A stretch of DNA of 52,914 bases. Source: Bacilli bacterium. Lineage in GTDB: Bacteria > Bacillota_I > Bacilli_A > ML615J-28 > CAG-313. The stretch covers positions 1 to 52,914 of the forward strand of contig JAFTPH010000047.1 of the NCBI GenBank assembly GCA_017463365.1, in the 5' to 3' direction. Position numbers and translations under genes: made by a program. Position 1 is the stretch's first letter. Each line of letters begins with the position of its first letter. This document shows positions 31,648 to 42,495 of this stretch, one piece after another. A model generated the notes under the pieces. The model saw nothing but the letters and a program-made list of their open reading frames with translations. It did not search any database and was not told the DNA's origin.

Positions 31648-32520
31648 ATGAAAGGCTTACTAACATTAAAAGATTTAGAAACTAGTAAAATTGTTGAATT
31701 GATTGAATATGCGATTAAATTAAAAAATGGTCATTATGTTAGATATCCAGATAAGAAAGTCGCAACGTTATTCTTTGAAAATTCTACGAGAACTCATTAC
31801 TCATTTCAATGTGCATTAATGAATCTTGGTGTTAATGTAATTAGTTGTGATGTAGGTCGTTCATCAGTTCAAAAAGGTGAAACATTATATGATACAGTTA
31901 AAACTTTTGAAGCTTTAGGAGTAGATGGAGTTGTAATTAGATCAAGTGTTGATGAGTACTTTAAAGAACTTGAAAATATCAATATTCCAATTTTTAATGG
32001 TGGAGATGGTAAAACTAATCATCCAACGCAATCATTACTTGATTTAATGACTATATATGAAGAATATGGACATTTCGATGGTTTAAAATGTTGTATTATT
32101 GGTGATATCGCTCACTCAAGAGTTGCTCATACAAATATTGAAATTATGGAAAGACTTGGAATGAAAGTATACATTTCAGGGCCAGCTGAATTTAATGATA
32201 ATTGTGCTCCATTTTTAAGCATTGATGAAGCTTTAGAAGAAATGGATGTTATAATGTTACTTCGTGTTCAATTTGAACGTTTAGAAGAAGGAATGACTTT
32301 AACTAATGAAGAATATCATGAAAAATATGGTTTAACGCTTGAAAGAGTTGCCAAAATGAAGAATAACGCGATAATCATGCATCCAGCTCCAGTTAATCGA
32401 GGAGTTGAAATTGCTGATGATGTTGTTGAATGTGAAAAATCTCGTATTTTCAAGCAAATGACAAATGGTGTTTATATTAGAATGGCGGTAATTTCAGAAG
32501 CGATGGATGGTAAACTATGA
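31648..32520 (+). CDS. pyrB: aspartate carbamoyltransferase catalytic chain
   Basis: PyrB joins carbamoyl phosphate and aspartate, the first committed step to UMP. The 290-residue protein has the carbamoyl phosphate motif FENSTRTHYSF, the SSVQKGETLYDT loop with the catalytic Lys, HPTQSLLDL and the late MHPAPVNRGVEI segment. There is no pyrI regulatory chain, as usual in Bacillota. It is slightly shorter than the typical 300-310 residues but complete. Its stop overlaps the pyrC start as ATGA. Control is probably through the leader upstream. Confidence 0.96.
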   Translation: MKGLLTLKDLETSKIVELIEYAIKLKNGHYVRYPDKKVATLFFENSTRTHYSFQCALMNLGVNVISCDVGRSSVQKGETLYDTVKTFEALGVDGVVIRSSVDEYFKELENINIPIFNGGDGKTNHPTQSLLDLMTIYEEYGHFDGLKCCIIGDIAHSRVAHTNIEIMERLGMKVYISGPAEFNDNCAPFLSIDEALEEMDVIMLLRVQFERLEEGMTLTNEEYHEKYGLTLERVAKMKNNAIIMHPAPVNRGVEIADDVVECEKSRIFKQMTNGVYIRMAVISEAMDGKL

Positions 32521-33725
32521 TTTTAATTAAAAATGGATATATTGTTGAAAACAATGAATTAGTTAAAAAAGATGTTTTAATTGAAGGAAATAAAGTTGTT
32601 AAAATCGGTGATATTAATGATGATAAAGCATCGGTTTTAGATGCTAGCGGTTGTTTAATAATGCCAGGGGCAGTTGATGTGCACGTGCATTTAAGAGAAC
32701 CAGGTTTTGTAGAAAAAGAAACTGTTTTAACAGGGACCGCTTCTAGTGCTAAAGGTGGTGTAACAACAATAATGGCTATGCCAAATTTAAAACCATGTCC
32801 TGATAATTTAGAACATTTAAATTTAGAATTAGATATTATTAAACGTGATGCGGTTGTAAATGTTTATCCATTTGGAACAATTACCGTTAATGAAGAAGAT
32901 AAAGAGCTTGCTGATATTGATAGTTTTCATCATTTAGTAACAGCGATTACTGATGATGGACGTGGGGTAAATAATCTTAAAATTTTAGAAAAGGCATGTC
33001 TTAAAGCTAAAAAATATGGATTAGTTATTGCTTCTCATGCAGAAGATAATGTATATAAGTATTCACGTGAAGGTGAATATGTAGCAGTTTTAAGAGAAAT
33101 TGAACTTGCTAAAAAAACGGGATGTCGCTATCATTTCTGCCATATGTCAGTTAAAGAATCATTTAATGCTATCCGTAAAGCTCAAAAAGAAGGATATACA
33201 AATATTACATGTGAAGTTGCACCACATCATTTAGTTTTAAATAAGACAATGATAAAAGATGCTAATTTCAAAATGAATCCACCGTTAAGGGATGAATCTG
33301 ATCGTCTAGCAACAATTGAAGCTTTACTTGATGGTACAGCTTGTATGATTGCCTCAGACCATGCCCCACATACTGAAATTGAAAAATCACAAGAATATGA
33401 TAAATGTCCAAATGGAATTATTGGGCTTGAAACAATGATTCCAATTATCTATACAGAATTTGTTAAAACTGGTCTAATTAGTTTGGATCGTTTCTTAGAA
33501 ATTATGGTGTATAATCCGATTAAAGTATTTAACTTGCCAAAAAGAGATTTTGGAGTAGGAATGGTTGCGGATATCGCGGTTATCGATATTGAAAATGAAC
33601 ATACATATTCAAAAGAAGAAATTTTATCAAAAGGTAAAAATTCACCATTCATTGGTAACTCATATTATGGTTTTACTAAATATACACTTGTAAATGGTGA
33701 AGTAGTATATAAAAACAATAAATAG
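32517..33725 (+). CDS. pyrC: dihydroorotase
   Basis: PyrC cyclises carbamoyl aspartate to dihydroorotate. The 402-residue type I enzyme has the metal motif DVHVHLREPG, catalytic ITDDGRGV, metal-binding HAED and CHMS, and IASDHAPH with the catalytic Asp. It overlaps pyrB by four bases, so the two are coupled. Thirty-odd bases with a moderate AGAGGGAG ribosome binding site separate it from carA. Confidence 0.95.
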   Translation: MILIKNGYIVENNELVKKDVLIEGNKVVKIGDINDDKASVLDASGCLIMPGAVDVHVHLREPGFVEKETVLTGTASSAKGGVTTIMAMPNLKPCPDNLEHLNLELDIIKRDAVVNVYPFGTITVNEEDKELADIDSFHHLVTAITDDGRGVNNLKILEKACLKAKKYGLVIASHAEDNVYKYSREGEYVAVLREIELAKKTGCRYHFCHMSVKESFNAIRKAQKEGYTNITCEVAPHHLVLNKTMIKDANFKMNPPLRDESDRLATIEALLDGTACMIASDHAPHTEIEKSQEYDKCPNGIIGLETMIPIIYTEFVKTGLISLDRFLEIMVYNPIKVFNLPKRDFGVGMVADIAVIDIENEHTYSKEEILSKGKNSPFIGNSYYGFTKYTLVNGEVVYKNNK

Positions 33726-33758
33726 CTTTAAAAAAATAGCAAGAGGGAGTATTTGCAT

Positions 33759-34850
33759 ATGAATAATCGTAAATTAGTATTAGAAAATGGACGCGTATTT
33801 GATGGCGTTGGTTTTGGAAGTTTAAATGAAGTAGTAGCAGAAATTATTTATAATACCGCAGTAGTAGGATATCAAGAAATTATTTCTGATCCAGCCAATT
33901 GTGGTAAAATGGTATGCATGACATATCCGTTAATTGGTAACTATGGGTTAACTGATGAAGATTATGAATCTAAACACATTTGTACTAAAGGATTGATTGT
34001 TCGCGAATATAATGAAGTTCCGTCAAACTTCCGTTATACTCGTACATTAGGAGAAGTATTAGAAGAAAATAATGTTAGTGGTATTGAAGGTGTTGATACA
34101 AGAAGTTTAATGAAACTTATTAGTGAAAAAGGAAGCATGAAAGCTTTGATTTGTGACATTGATAAACCGCTTGAAGATTGTATGCAAATATTAAATGATT
34201 ATCAAGAAGCTGATGATTTAGCGTGCGAAGTAACTTCAAAGAAAGTATGGTATTCACGTACACCAAATCCAATTTATAATGTTGCTGTTATAGATTTGGG
34301 GACAAAACTTAATTTAATAAAAGGATTAAATAATGTTGGTTGTAATGTTATTAGTTTTCCTTACAACACAACAAAAGAAGAAATATTAAAATACAAACCA
34401 AATGGATTATTTATTTCAAGTGGACCTGGTAATCCAGAAAAATTAACTGAAGTTATTCAGCTAATTAAGAGTTTTATTGGCATTATTCCGATATATGGTG
34501 TTGGTTTAGGACATCAATTAATTGGACTAGCTTATGGTGCTTCAACTTATAAAATGAAGTGTGGGCATCATGGGTGTAACTATCCAGTTAAGAATTTAGA
34601 AACTGGTAGAATTGAAATTTCTACTCAAAATCATATGTATACTGTTGATAGAGAAAGCATTAAAAATACTAATCTAACAGTTACTCATGAAAATGTAATT
34701 ACTAAAGAAATTGAAGGATTACAAGACTTAAAAAATAAGGTAATGAGTATAGAGTTTGAACCAATTACAATTATTGATGAGAATACAGAAAATATATTTA
34801 AAAAATTTATTGACTTAATGAAAAACGGTGGAGGAAAGAAAAATGCCTAA
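33759..34850 (+). CDS. carA: carbamoyl-phosphate synthase small chain with inactivated glutaminase site
   Basis: CarA normally hydrolyses glutamine and passes ammonia to CarB. The 363-residue protein is otherwise well conserved: N-terminal [13 protein letters not shown] and TYPLIGNYG, then [31 protein letters not shown] and TQNHMYTVD. The nucleophile motif GxCLGHQ reads GVGLGHQ, so the catalytic Cys is Gly249 (codon GGT at 34503). The catalytic HPE is EFE (332-334, GAG at 34752), so the His is also lost. The protein should have no glutaminase activity. I use ATG 33759; a TTG two codons upstream is closer to the ribosome binding site and remains possible. It overlaps carB by eight bases. Confidence 0.92.
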   Translation: MNNRKLVLENGRVFDGVGFGSLNEVVAEIIYNTAVVGYQEIISDPANCGKMVCMTYPLIGNYGLTDEDYESKHICTKGLIVREYNEVPSNFRYTRTLGEVLEENNVSGIEGVDTRSLMKLISEKGSMKALICDIDKPLEDCMQILNDYQEADDLACEVTSKKVWYSRTPNPIYNVAVIDLGTKLNLIKGLNNVGCNVISFPYNTTKEEILKYKPNGLFISSGPGNPEKLTEVIQLIKSFIGIIPIYGVGLGHQLIGLAYGASTYKMKCGHHGCNYPVKNLETGRIEISTQNHMYTVDRESIKNTNLTVTHENVITKEIEGLQDLKNKVMSIEFEPITIIDENTENIFKKFIDLMKNGGGKKNA

Positions 34851-37800
34851 GAGAACGGATTTGAAAAAAATAATGGTTATCGGTTCTGGTCCGATTGTTA
34901 TTGGACAAGGGGCTGAATTTGACTATGCAGGTACTCAAGCTTGTTTAGCTTTAAAAGAAGAAGGATATGAAGTTATTTTAGTCAACTCAAATCCCGCAAC
35001 AATCATGACAGATTCAAATATTGCTGATAAAGTTTATATGGAACCACTTGATTTAGAGCATGTTGCGAAAATTATCAGATTTGAACGACCTGATGGTTTA
35101 CTTTGCTCAATTGGTGGACAAACTGGATTAAATCTTGGGATGCAATTAGCAAGAAAAGGGGTTTTAGAGGAATGTCGTGTTGAATTATTAGGGACTAATG
35201 CGGAAGCAATTGAAAAAGCAGAAGACCGTGAATTATTTAAACAATTATGTATAGATTTAGGAGAACCGATTATTGAATCTGAGATTGCAACATCAATTGA
35301 AGAAGTAATTGAAGCTACAAATAAAATTGGTTATCCAGTTATCTTACGTCCAGCCTTTACATTAGGTGGAACAGGTGGAGGATTCGCTGAAAATGAAGAA
35401 GAATTATTGCCGCTTGCTAAAAATGCGTTAAAAATGTCACCAGTATCTCAAGTTTTAGTTGAAAAATCTATTAAGGGATTTAAAGAGATTGAATTTGAAG
35501 TAATGCGTGATAAAAATGATACATCAATTGTTATTTGTTCAATGGAAAACGTTGACCCAGTAGGTATTCATACTGGAGACTCAATTGTTGTTGCGCCTGC
35601 TCAAACATTAACTAATAAAGAATTCTCAATGCTTAGAGCATCAGCTTTAAAAATTATTAGAGGATTAAAAATTGAAGGTGGATGTAACGTACAATTTGCG
35701 TTAGACCCATATTCATTCAAATACTATTTAATTGAAGTTAACCCACGTGTTTCTCGTTCATCAGCTTTAGCATCTAAAGCATCAGGTTTCCCAATTGCTA
35801 GAGTATCAGCGAAAATCGCTTGTGGATTACACTTAGATGAAATTGAAATTGCGGCTACACCTGCCTCATTTGAACCAACAATTGATTATGTTGTTACTAA
35901 ATTCCCAAGATTCCCATTTGACAAATTTACAACTGCAAATCGTAGTCTAGCTACTCAAATGAAAGCTACTGGGGAAGTAATGAGTATTGGTCGTACTTTT
36001 GAGGAATCATTACTTAAATCTATTAGATCGCTAGAAAATAAGGTAAATCATCTAGAATTGAAATCATTAAAAGAATTAACAGTTGAAGAATTAATGGATT
36101 TTATAGCGTTACACACTGATGAACGTATTTTTGCAATCGGAGAAGCTTTCAGAAAAGGTGTAACGGTAGATGATATTTATTTCTTAACAAAGATTGATAG
36201 ATTCTTCCTAGAAAAACTTGTAAATATCGTTAAATTTGAAAAAGAATTAGAAGAAAATCCAATGTCGGTTGATGTATTATATAATGCGAAAAAGATGGGA
36301 TTTGCTGATTCATACATTGGAGAAAAATGGAATTTAACTGAAGAAGAAGTATATCATTTAAGAAGAGATAACAATATTTATCCAGTATATAAAATTATTG
36401 ATACATGTGCTGGTGAATATGATGCTTATGTACCATATTTCTATTCTACATATGAAATGTTTAATGAATCAATTAAAACCAATCGCAAAAAGATTGTTGT
36501 TTTAGGTTCTGGACCAATCCGTATTGGTCAAGGAGTAGAATTTGACTATACAACAGTTCATGCGATTTGGGCGATTAAAGAAGCGGGATATGAAGCAATT
36601 ATTATAAATAATAACCCTGAAACAGTATCAACTGACTATACTGTCTCAGATAAATTATATTTTGAACCATTAACATTTGAAGATGTTATGAATATTATTG
36701 ATTTTGAATCTCCTGAAGGGGTAGTTGTTGCTTTAGGTGGTCAAACAGCTATTAACCTTGCTTCTCGTTTAGATAAAGCTGGCGTTCGTATTTTTGGTTC
36801 ATCTGCTAAGAGTATTGATTTAGCTGAAGACCGTCAATTATTTGAAGAAGCAATGGAAGAAATCGGTATTCCAATGCCAAAAGGTGTAGGTGTATTCTCT
36901 GTGTCAGAAGCTGTAAAAGCTGCTGAAGAAATTGGATATCCAGTTTTAGTACGTCCATCTTTCGTATTAGGTGGAAGAATGATGCATATTGTATATGATG
37001 AAAAAGTCTTAAGAGCTAAAGTAAAAGAAGCTGTAGCATTTGACCGCAAACATCCGGTATTAGTTGATAAATATGTTGTTGGACAAGAATGTGAAGTAGA
37101 TGCTATTTGTGATGGCGAAAATGTCTTCATTCCAGGTATTATGGAACATATCGAAAGAACTGGGGTACATAGTGGAGATAGTATGTCAGTATATCCACCA
37201 TACTCTTTAAGTGAAGAAGTAAAAGAAGTTATTATTGATTATACAACAAAAATTGGGGTTAAATTAAACATGATTGGTTTATATAATATTCAATTTATTG
37301 TTGATAAAAATAATAAAGTTTATATTATTGAAGTAAATCCTCGTTCTAGTAGAACTGTACCATTCTTAGCTAAATCAACAGGACTTCCAATTGCTAATAT
37401 CGCAACAAAAGTAATGTTAGGGGCTAAACTTAAGGATTTAGGATATGTAGGAGTTGCACCTAATCGTAAGAGATGGTATGTTAAATCTCCAACATTCTCA
37501 TTTACTAAGATTACTGGATTAGATGCAGTATTATCACCAGAAATGAAATCTACTGGAGAAGCTATTGGATATGACTATTCATTAAATAGAGCTTTATTTA
37601 AATCATTAAAAGCTGCTGGTATTAGAGTTGCTAACTATGGTACTGTTTTAGCAACTATTAGTGATGCGGATAAAGAAGCGACATTGCCTTTAATTCGTAG
37701 ATTCTATAATTTAGGATTTAATATTGAAGCGACTGCAGGAACAGCAAAATTCTTAAAAGAACATGGTATTAAAACACGTGTTCGAGGTAAGATTTCTGAA

Positions 37801-38019
37801 GGTAGCGAAGAAATTTTAGATTCAATTAAAAAAGGTTATGTAACGTATGTTATTAATACATCAAGTGAAGGGGTAGGAACAAATGATGATGGTAGAAGCA
37901 TTCGTCGTGCTGCCATTGATAATAATGTTGCTATATTCACTTGTTTAGATACAGTTAAAGTATTACTTGACGTATTAGAAGAAATCACAATGGGTATTTC
38001 AGTAATCGATAAGGAGTAA
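34843..38019 (+). CDS. carB: carbamoyl-phosphate synthase large chain
   Basis: CarB makes carbamoyl phosphate from bicarbonate, ammonia and two ATP. The 1058-residue protein is full length, with two ATP-grasp halves. The first starts [19 protein letters not shown] and has [12 protein letters not shown]. The second starts [18 protein letters not shown] and has [13 protein letters not shown]-terminal MGS-like allosteric domain follows, with the TAGTAKFL motif, which in relatives binds UMP or other effectors. The synthetase sites look intact, in contrast to the CarA partner. ATG 34843 follows GGAGGAAAG; an in-frame GTG at 34828 overlaps that site. Confidence 0.96.
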   Translation: MPKRTDLKKIMVIGSGPIVIGQGAEFDYAGTQACLALKEEGYEVILVNSNPATIMTDSNIADKVYMEPLDLEHVAKIIRFERPDGLLCSIGGQTGLNLGMQLARKGVLEECRVELLGTNAEAIEKAEDRELFKQLCIDLGEPIIESEIATSIEEVIEATNKIGYPVILRPAFTLGGTGGGFAENEEELLPLAKNALKMSPVSQVLVEKSIKGFKEIEFEVMRDKNDTSIVICSMENVDPVGIHTGDSIVVAPAQTLTNKEFSMLRASALKIIRGLKIEGGCNVQFALDPYSFKYYLIEVNPRVSRSSALASKASGFPIARVSAKIACGLHLDEIEIAATPASFEPTIDYVVTKFPRFPFDKFTTANRSLATQMKATGEVMSIGRTFEESLLKSIRSLENKVNHLELKSLKELTVEELMDFIALHTDERIFAIGEAFRKGVTVDDIYFLTKIDRFFLEKLVNIVKFEKELEENPMSVDVLYNAKKMGFADSYIGEKWNLTEEEVYHLRRDNNIYPVYKIIDTCAGEYDAYVPYFYSTYEMFNESIKTNRKKIVVLGSGPIRIGQGVEFDYTTVHAIWAIKEAGYEAIIINNNPETVSTDYTVSDKLYFEPLTFEDVMNIIDFESPEGVVVALGGQTAINLASRLDKAGVRIFGSSAKSIDLAEDRQLFEEAMEEIGIPMPKGVGVFSVSEAVKAAEEIGYPVLVRPSFVLGGRMMHIVYDEKVLRAKVKEAVAFDRKHPVLVDKYVVGQECEVDAICDGENVFIPGIMEHIERTGVHSGDSMSVYPPYSLSEEVKEVIIDYTTKIGVKLNMIGLYNIQFIVDKNNKVYIIEVNPRSSRTVPFLAKSTGLPIANIATKVMLGAKLKDLGYVGVAPNRKRWYVKSPTFSFTKITGLDAVLSPEMKSTGEAIGYDYSLNRALFKSLKAAGIRVANYGTVLATISDADKEATLPLIRRFYNLGFNIEATAGTAKFLKEHGIKTRVRGKISEGSEEILDSIKKGYVTYVINTSSEGVGTNDDGRSIRRAAIDNNVAIFTCLDTVKVLLDVLEEITMGISVIDKE

Positions 38020-38021
38020 TT

Positions 38022-38750
38022 ATGCAAAACGTTAATCTTAAGATCGAAAAAAATGTAAAAGTTGGAACTGATATTTATTTAATGAAATTAGTTGGTGATA
38101 CATCTAGTATTAAAAAACCTGGTGAATTTATTAACATTACTGTTCCTGGATATTATCTAAGACGTCCAATTTCTGTTTGTGATTATGGTACAGGATATGT
38201 TGATATCTTATACAAAGTATTAGGTCTTGGAACAAAAGATATGTCAACCTTCAAAGAGGGAATGATGCTTGATTGTTTAGTTGGTCTTGGTAATGGATTT
38301 GATATTACAAAAGCTCAAAAACCTCTACTTGTAGGAGGAGGAATTGGAATTGCTCCACTTGTAGGGTTAGCTCGTGCTTTTAATGAAAAAGGTATTAAAC
38401 CGATTTTAGTATTTGGGGCGAGATCTAAAAATGATATTGTATTAGTTGAACAATTGTCAGAATTATGTGATTTACATGTGTGCACTGATGATGGTTCATT
38501 AGGATTTAAGGGTAATGTTATTGAATGTATCAAAGCTAGTAATTTAGATTTTGATTACTATTATTCATGTGGACCACAAAAAATGCTTGAATTCTTAAGT
38601 AAAGCTTATCCAAATGGATGTGTAAGCTTAGAAGCGAGAATGGGATGTGGCTTTGGAGCATGTATGGGATGTTCAATTGAAACAACTAAAGGACCAAAAC
38701 GTGTTTGTAAAGAAGGGCCAGTGTTTGAAGCGACGGAGGTAATATTTTAA
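38022..38750 (+). CDS. pyrK: dihydroorotate dehydrogenase electron transfer subunit
   Basis: PyrK carries FAD and a [2Fe-2S] cluster and passes electrons from PyrD to NAD+. The 242-residue protein has the FAD motif YYLRRPISVCDY, the nucleotide motif GGGIGIAPLVGLA, and the C-terminal cluster cysteines in GCGFGACMGCSI and RVCKEGPVF. It lies two bases after carB and overlaps pyrD by one base (TAATG). Its presence shows that PyrD is the NAD-linked class 1B type. Confidence 0.95.
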   Translation: MQNVNLKIEKNVKVGTDIYLMKLVGDTSSIKKPGEFINITVPGYYLRRPISVCDYGTGYVDILYKVLGLGTKDMSTFKEGMMLDCLVGLGNGFDITKAQKPLLVGGGIGIAPLVGLARAFNEKGIKPILVFGARSKNDIVLVEQLSELCDLHVCTDDGSLGFKGNVIECIKASNLDFDYYYSCGPQKMLEFLSKAYPNGCVSLEARMGCGFGACMGCSIETTKGPKRVCKEGPVFEATEVIF

Positions 38751-39661
38751 TGAAAAATTTAAAAGTAAATTTTTTAGGTAAAGTTTTTAAAAATCCGATC
38801 GTTCCCGCATCAGGAACATTTGGTTTCGGTTATGAATTTAGTGATTTATATGATATTAATATTTTAGGTAGTATTTCTATTAAAGGAACAACTTTAGAAC
38901 CTAGATATGGTAATAAACTTCCAAGAATTGCGGAATGTCCTAGTGGATTAATTAATGCTATTGGACTTCAAAATCCTGGTGTTGATAAAGTAGTTACTGA
39001 AGAATTAGTAAAACTTGATGAGGTATATGCTGATCAAATAATTGCCAATGTTGGTGGTCATAGTACATATGAATACGTTGAAACAGTTAAAAAATTCAAT
39101 AATAGTGATAAAACTTTCGCTATTGAATTAAATATTTCATGCCCAAACGTAACTGGTGGAGGTATGGCATTTGGGGTTGATCCACAAACTGCTTATGATC
39201 TAGTTAAAGCTGTAAAAGAAGTTTCAACAAAACCAATTATTGTTAAACTTAGTCCAAATGTTACAAATGTTGTAGAAATGGCTAAAGCGGTTGAAAGCGC
39301 AGGAGCTGATGCGATTAGTTTAATTAATACTTTAGTAGGAATGCGTTTTAACTTAAAAACTGGTAAACCAATTATCGCTAATGTTAAAGGTGGTTATAGT
39401 GGACCAGGAATTTATCCGGTTGCTTTACGTATGGTATATGAAGTTTCACAAGCTGTAAACCTTCCAATTATTGGTATGGGTGGAGTAAGTACTGCATATG
39501 ACGTTATTGAAATGATGTATGCAGGAGCAAGTCTTGTAATGGTTGGAGCTCAAAACTTAATTGACCCTTATGCATGTAAAAAAATTATTGAAGATTTACC
39601 AAGAGTAATGGATGAATTAAATATTGAAAATTTAGAAGATATTATAGGAGGAAGAAAATAA
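38750..39661 (+). CDS. pyrD: dihydroorotate dehydrogenase (class 1B) catalytic subunit
   Basis: PyrD oxidises dihydroorotate to orotate using FMN. The 303-residue protein has the class 1B catalytic Cys131 in NISCPNVTGGG, and the late FMN-binding blocks IGMGGVSTAYDVIEMMYAGAS. It works as a heterotetramer with PyrK, encoded directly upstream. One-base overlaps at both ends couple it to pyrK and pyrF. Confidence 0.96.
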   Translation: MKNLKVNFLGKVFKNPIVPASGTFGFGYEFSDLYDINILGSISIKGTTLEPRYGNKLPRIAECPSGLINAIGLQNPGVDKVVTEELVKLDEVYADQIIANVGGHSTYEYVETVKKFNNSDKTFAIELNISCPNVTGGGMAFGVDPQTAYDLVKAVKEVSTKPIIVKLSPNVTNVVEMAKAVESAGADAISLINTLVGMRFNLKTGKPIIANVKGGYSGPGIYPVALRMVYEVSQAVNLPIIGMGGVSTAYDVIEMMYAGASLVMVGAQNLIDPYACKKIIEDLPRVMDELNIENLEDIIGGRK

Positions 39662-40347
39662 TGGGTGATGTAATTATCGCTTGCGATTTTAGTAATCAAG
39701 AAGCTTTATTTGAATTTTTAAAACCTTTTGAAGGGTTAAATCCATATTTAAAATTAGGTATGGAAATTATTTATAAAGAAGGACCACAATTAGTAAAAAA
39801 ACTACATGATATGGGGTTCAAAATCTTTTTAGATTTAAAATTACATGATATTCCTAACACTGTTGAAAAAGCAATGAGAAATATTGCGACACTTGGTGTT
39901 GAAATTACTAACTGTCATGCGGCTGGAGGAATTGCGATGATGGAAGCAGCTCGCCGTGGATTAGATTCAACTGAAGAGGGTAAGAAAACTAAATTAATTG
40001 CGGTTACACAACTTACTTCAACATCACAAGAAGTGTTAGAAAAAGAACTATTAATTGAAAAACCATTAGACGAAGTTGTTAAAACTTATGCTTTAAATGC
40101 GAAAAAAGCAGGTTTAGATGGTGTTGTGTGCTCTCCACTTGAAGCATCAATTATCAAAGAATTAGGATTAATTTCAGTTACACCTGGAATTAGATTCGCT
40201 GATGATTCTGCTAATGATCAAAAGAGAATTGCAACTCCAGCTTTCGCAAAAGAAAATGGTTCTACATACATTGTTGTAGGAAGAAGTATTACTGGAGCAG
40301 CTGATCCTGTTGCTGCATATAAAAAATGTGTTAAGGAGTTTTGTTAG
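39661..40347 (+). CDS. pyrF: orotidine 5'-phosphate decarboxylase
   Basis: PyrF converts OMP to UMP. The 228-residue protein has the substrate motif ACDFSN, the catalytic [13 protein letters not shown] block (Asp-Lys-Asp tetrad members), TPGIR and the phosphate-binding VVGRSITGA. It overlaps pyrD by one base and is followed after one base by the pyrE start. Confidence 0.96.
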   Translation: MGDVIIACDFSNQEALFEFLKPFEGLNPYLKLGMEIIYKEGPQLVKKLHDMGFKIFLDLKLHDIPNTVEKAMRNIATLGVEITNCHAAGGIAMMEAARRGLDSTEEGKKTKLIAVTQLTSTSQEVLEKELLIEKPLDEVVKTYALNAKKAGLDGVVCSPLEASIIKELGLISVTPGIRFADDSANDQKRIATPAFAKENGSTYIVVGRSITGAADPVAAYKKCVKEFC

Positions 40348-40348
40348 T

Positions 40349-40993
40349 ATGGAAAATAATAAATTAGCCGTTGAAGTAGCTAAAAATCTACTTAAAATTC
40401 AAGCAGTATTCTTAAAGCCAAATAATCCATTTACTTGGGCATCTGGTATCAAATCACCAATTTATTGTGATAATCGTTTAACTTTATCTTATCCTGAAAC
40501 TAGAAAAGTAGTTGAAAATGGTTTAGCTGAAGTTATTAAGACTTACTTCCCTACTTGTGAAGTAGTTATGGGAACATCTACAGCAGGTATTGCTCATGCT
40601 GCATACGTTTCTGATATCTTAAACTTACCAATGGGTTATGTTCGTGGAGGCGCTAAAGACCATGGACGTGGAAACCAAATTGAAGGTGTTGTACCAGTTG
40701 GTAAAGATGTTGTTGTTATTGAAGACTTAATTTCTACAGGTGGATCTTCAATTGAAGTAGTAGATGTGTTAAGAGAAGCTGGATGTAATGTTTTAGGTAT
40801 TGCTTCAATCTTTACTTATAACTTACAAAAAGGTATTGATAAACTTGCAGCAGCAAATGTTATTAATCATTCATTATCTAATTTTGAAACATTAGTACAA
40901 GTTGCAGCTGATGAAAAATATATTTCTGATGCAGATATTAATAAAGTATTAAAGTTCCAAAAAAATCCTGGTGATCCAAGTTGGATGGAATAA
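40349..40993 (+). CDS. pyrE: orotate phosphoribosyltransferase
   Basis: PyrE attaches ribose phosphate from PRPP to orotate. The 214-residue protein has the PRPP-binding motif [13 protein letters not shown] and the orotate-site segment [14 protein letters not shown] use ATG 40349, with AAGGAG at 40333-40338; an upstream ATG at 40310 would overlap pyrF by 38 bases and add a non-family extension. It is the last gene of the operon, followed by a terminator. Confidence 0.95.
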   Translation: MENNKLAVEVAKNLLKIQAVFLKPNNPFTWASGIKSPIYCDNRLTLSYPETRKVVENGLAEVIKTYFPTCEVVMGTSTAGIAHAAYVSDILNLPMGYVRGGAKDHGRGNQIEGVVPVGKDVVVIEDLISTGGSSIEVVDVLREAGCNVLGIASIFTYNLQKGIDKLAAANVINHSLSNFETLVQVAADEKYISDADINKVLKFQKNPGDPSWME

Positions 40994-41022
40994 AAGAGAA
41001 ACTTTTGTTTCTCTTTCTTTTT
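40993..41022 (+). terminator. intrinsic terminator of the pyr operon
   Basis: A 10-bp perfect stem (40993-41002 with 41007-41016) with loop TTTT is followed by CTTTTTG. It overlaps the pyrE stop codon. Confidence 0.88.
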
Positions 41023-41043
41023 GTTTTAAAAAAGAAGAATATA

Positions 41044-41052
41044 TGGTATAAT
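41044..41052 (+). promoter_or_regulatory. extended -10 promoter for the MATE gene
   Basis: TGG followed by TATAAT (41047-41052), 25 bases before the start codon. There is no clear -35. Confidence 0.55.
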
Positions 41053-41076
41053 AATTTAAGTTTAGAGAGGTAAGAT

Positions 41077-42432
41077 ATGACAGTAGAAAAAGACAACATA
41101 AGTATTAAAACTCTATTAAAGTTAACGATACCTGTATTTTTAGAACTTATTTTGCAAGTTTTATTAGGTAATGTAGATAAAATTATGGTTCGTAATGATG
41201 CCTCAGCAAATGCGATTAATCAAGCGAATTCGATTATTGATATGTTGACAGTATCGATATCTGTACTTGCTGCAGGAAGTTTGATTTTAATTAATCAATA
41301 TAAGGGGGCTGGAAATAAAAGAGCGGAAAATAAAATTTATTCTATTGCTTTTTACTTTACGTTAGTTTTAAGTTTTATTTTAGGAATAGTGTTATTAATT
41401 TTTGGACCAAGCATATTACGATTAATGAACGTAAGTAGTAGTTTTTTTGAAGAAACATTGATCTATTTACGAATAAATGGTGGTTTTTTATTTTTACAAG
41501 CTATAATTTTAACTTTATCTGCATTTCTTCGTAGTAATATGTTTATGATTCATGGTTTTATTGTTTCTGCGACCATAAATGTATTAAATGTGGGATTAAA
41601 TGCCTTATTTTTATATGTATTTAATATACCAGGAGTTATGGGTGTAGGTATAGCAACAATAATATCAAGAATTATAGGGTGTATTATTTTATTAATTTTA
41701 GTTAAAAAATTGGTTAAAATTAAATTATCTTTTAAAGAGGGGATGATATCTGTTAGAAAAGAATTAACGAAATTACTTAAAATTTCGATTCCTTCAGCAG
41801 GTGAATCATTTTCTTATTCATTATCTCAGATTGTAATTTTATCAATCATTAATATTATTGGATTAACAATGATAGCTGCTCCGACAGCTAAAACATATGC
41901 TAATATCATGGTTCAATTTTCTTTTATTTTTACCTCAAGTATTACTCAGGCGATGCAGATTATGTTGGGACGAGCTTTAGGGGCGAGAAATACGGTATTA
42001 GCCGAAAAGATGATTAATAAAACTCTTGTTTTAGCAATTGGTAGTTCATTATTAATATCTTTTATTCAAGCTCTTTTCGCAAAACCTATCTTTTCGCTTT
42101 TTACTAAAGATGTTGAAGTAATCAAATTATGTTCATATATTATGTGGATAGAAGTAGGGTTAGAATTAGGACGGGCTATTAACATAACGTTAGTTAGAGC
42201 TCTTCAAACGAGTGGTGATGTTTTGTTTCCTACAATTTTGGCAGTTGTTTTTTGTTGGAGTGTTGCGGTTGTAGGTAGTTATATCTTTGGTGTTGTTTTA
42301 AACCTTGGAATTGTAGGTGTATGGATTGCTATGACAATTGATGAATTGATAAGGGCATTAATCTTTATTATTAGGTTAAAAAAAGGTAAATGGAAAAATA
42401 TTAATCTGGTTTCAAATGTAATTATTAACTAA
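41077..42432 (+). CDS. MATE-family multidrug/cation antiporter
   Basis: This 451-residue membrane protein has about twelve hydrophobic helices in two homologous halves and the MATE hallmark start (IPVFLELILQVLLGNVDKIMV). The second half begins ISIPSAGESFSYSLSQIVIL. MATE proteins export cationic drugs or metabolites in exchange for Na+ or H+. The substrate cannot be read. The ribosome binding site is AGAGAGG. It has its own promoter and no close partner gene. Confidence 0.9.
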   Translation: MTVEKDNISIKTLLKLTIPVFLELILQVLLGNVDKIMVRNDASANAINQANSIIDMLTVSISVLAAGSLILINQYKGAGNKRAENKIYSIAFYFTLVLSFILGIVLLIFGPSILRLMNVSSSFFEETLIYLRINGGFLFLQAIILTLSAFLRSNMFMIHGFIVSATINVLNVGLNALFLYVFNIPGVMGVGIATIISRIIGCIILLILVKKLVKIKLSFKEGMISVRKELTKLLKISIPSAGESFSYSLSQIVILSIINIIGLTMIAAPTAKTYANIMVQFSFIFTSSITQAMQIMLGRALGARNTVLAEKMINKTLVLAIGSSLLISFIQALFAKPIFSLFTKDVEVIKLCSYIMWIEVGLELGRAINITLVRALQTSGDVLFPTILAVVFCWSVAVVGSYIFGVVLNLGIVGVWIAMTIDELIRALIFIIRLKKGKWKNINLVSNVIIN

Positions 42433-42455
42433 AAAAACAAGATAAAATTAAGAAA

Positions 42456-42464
42456 TGTTATAAT
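42456..42464 (+). promoter_or_regulatory. extended -10 promoter for the GH18 lipoprotein
   Basis: TGT followed by TATAAT (42459-42464), 31 bases before the start. No -35 is evident. Confidence 0.5.
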
Positions 42465-42495
42465 ATAATGTAAAAAAAGTGAGGTTTTAAGTTTG

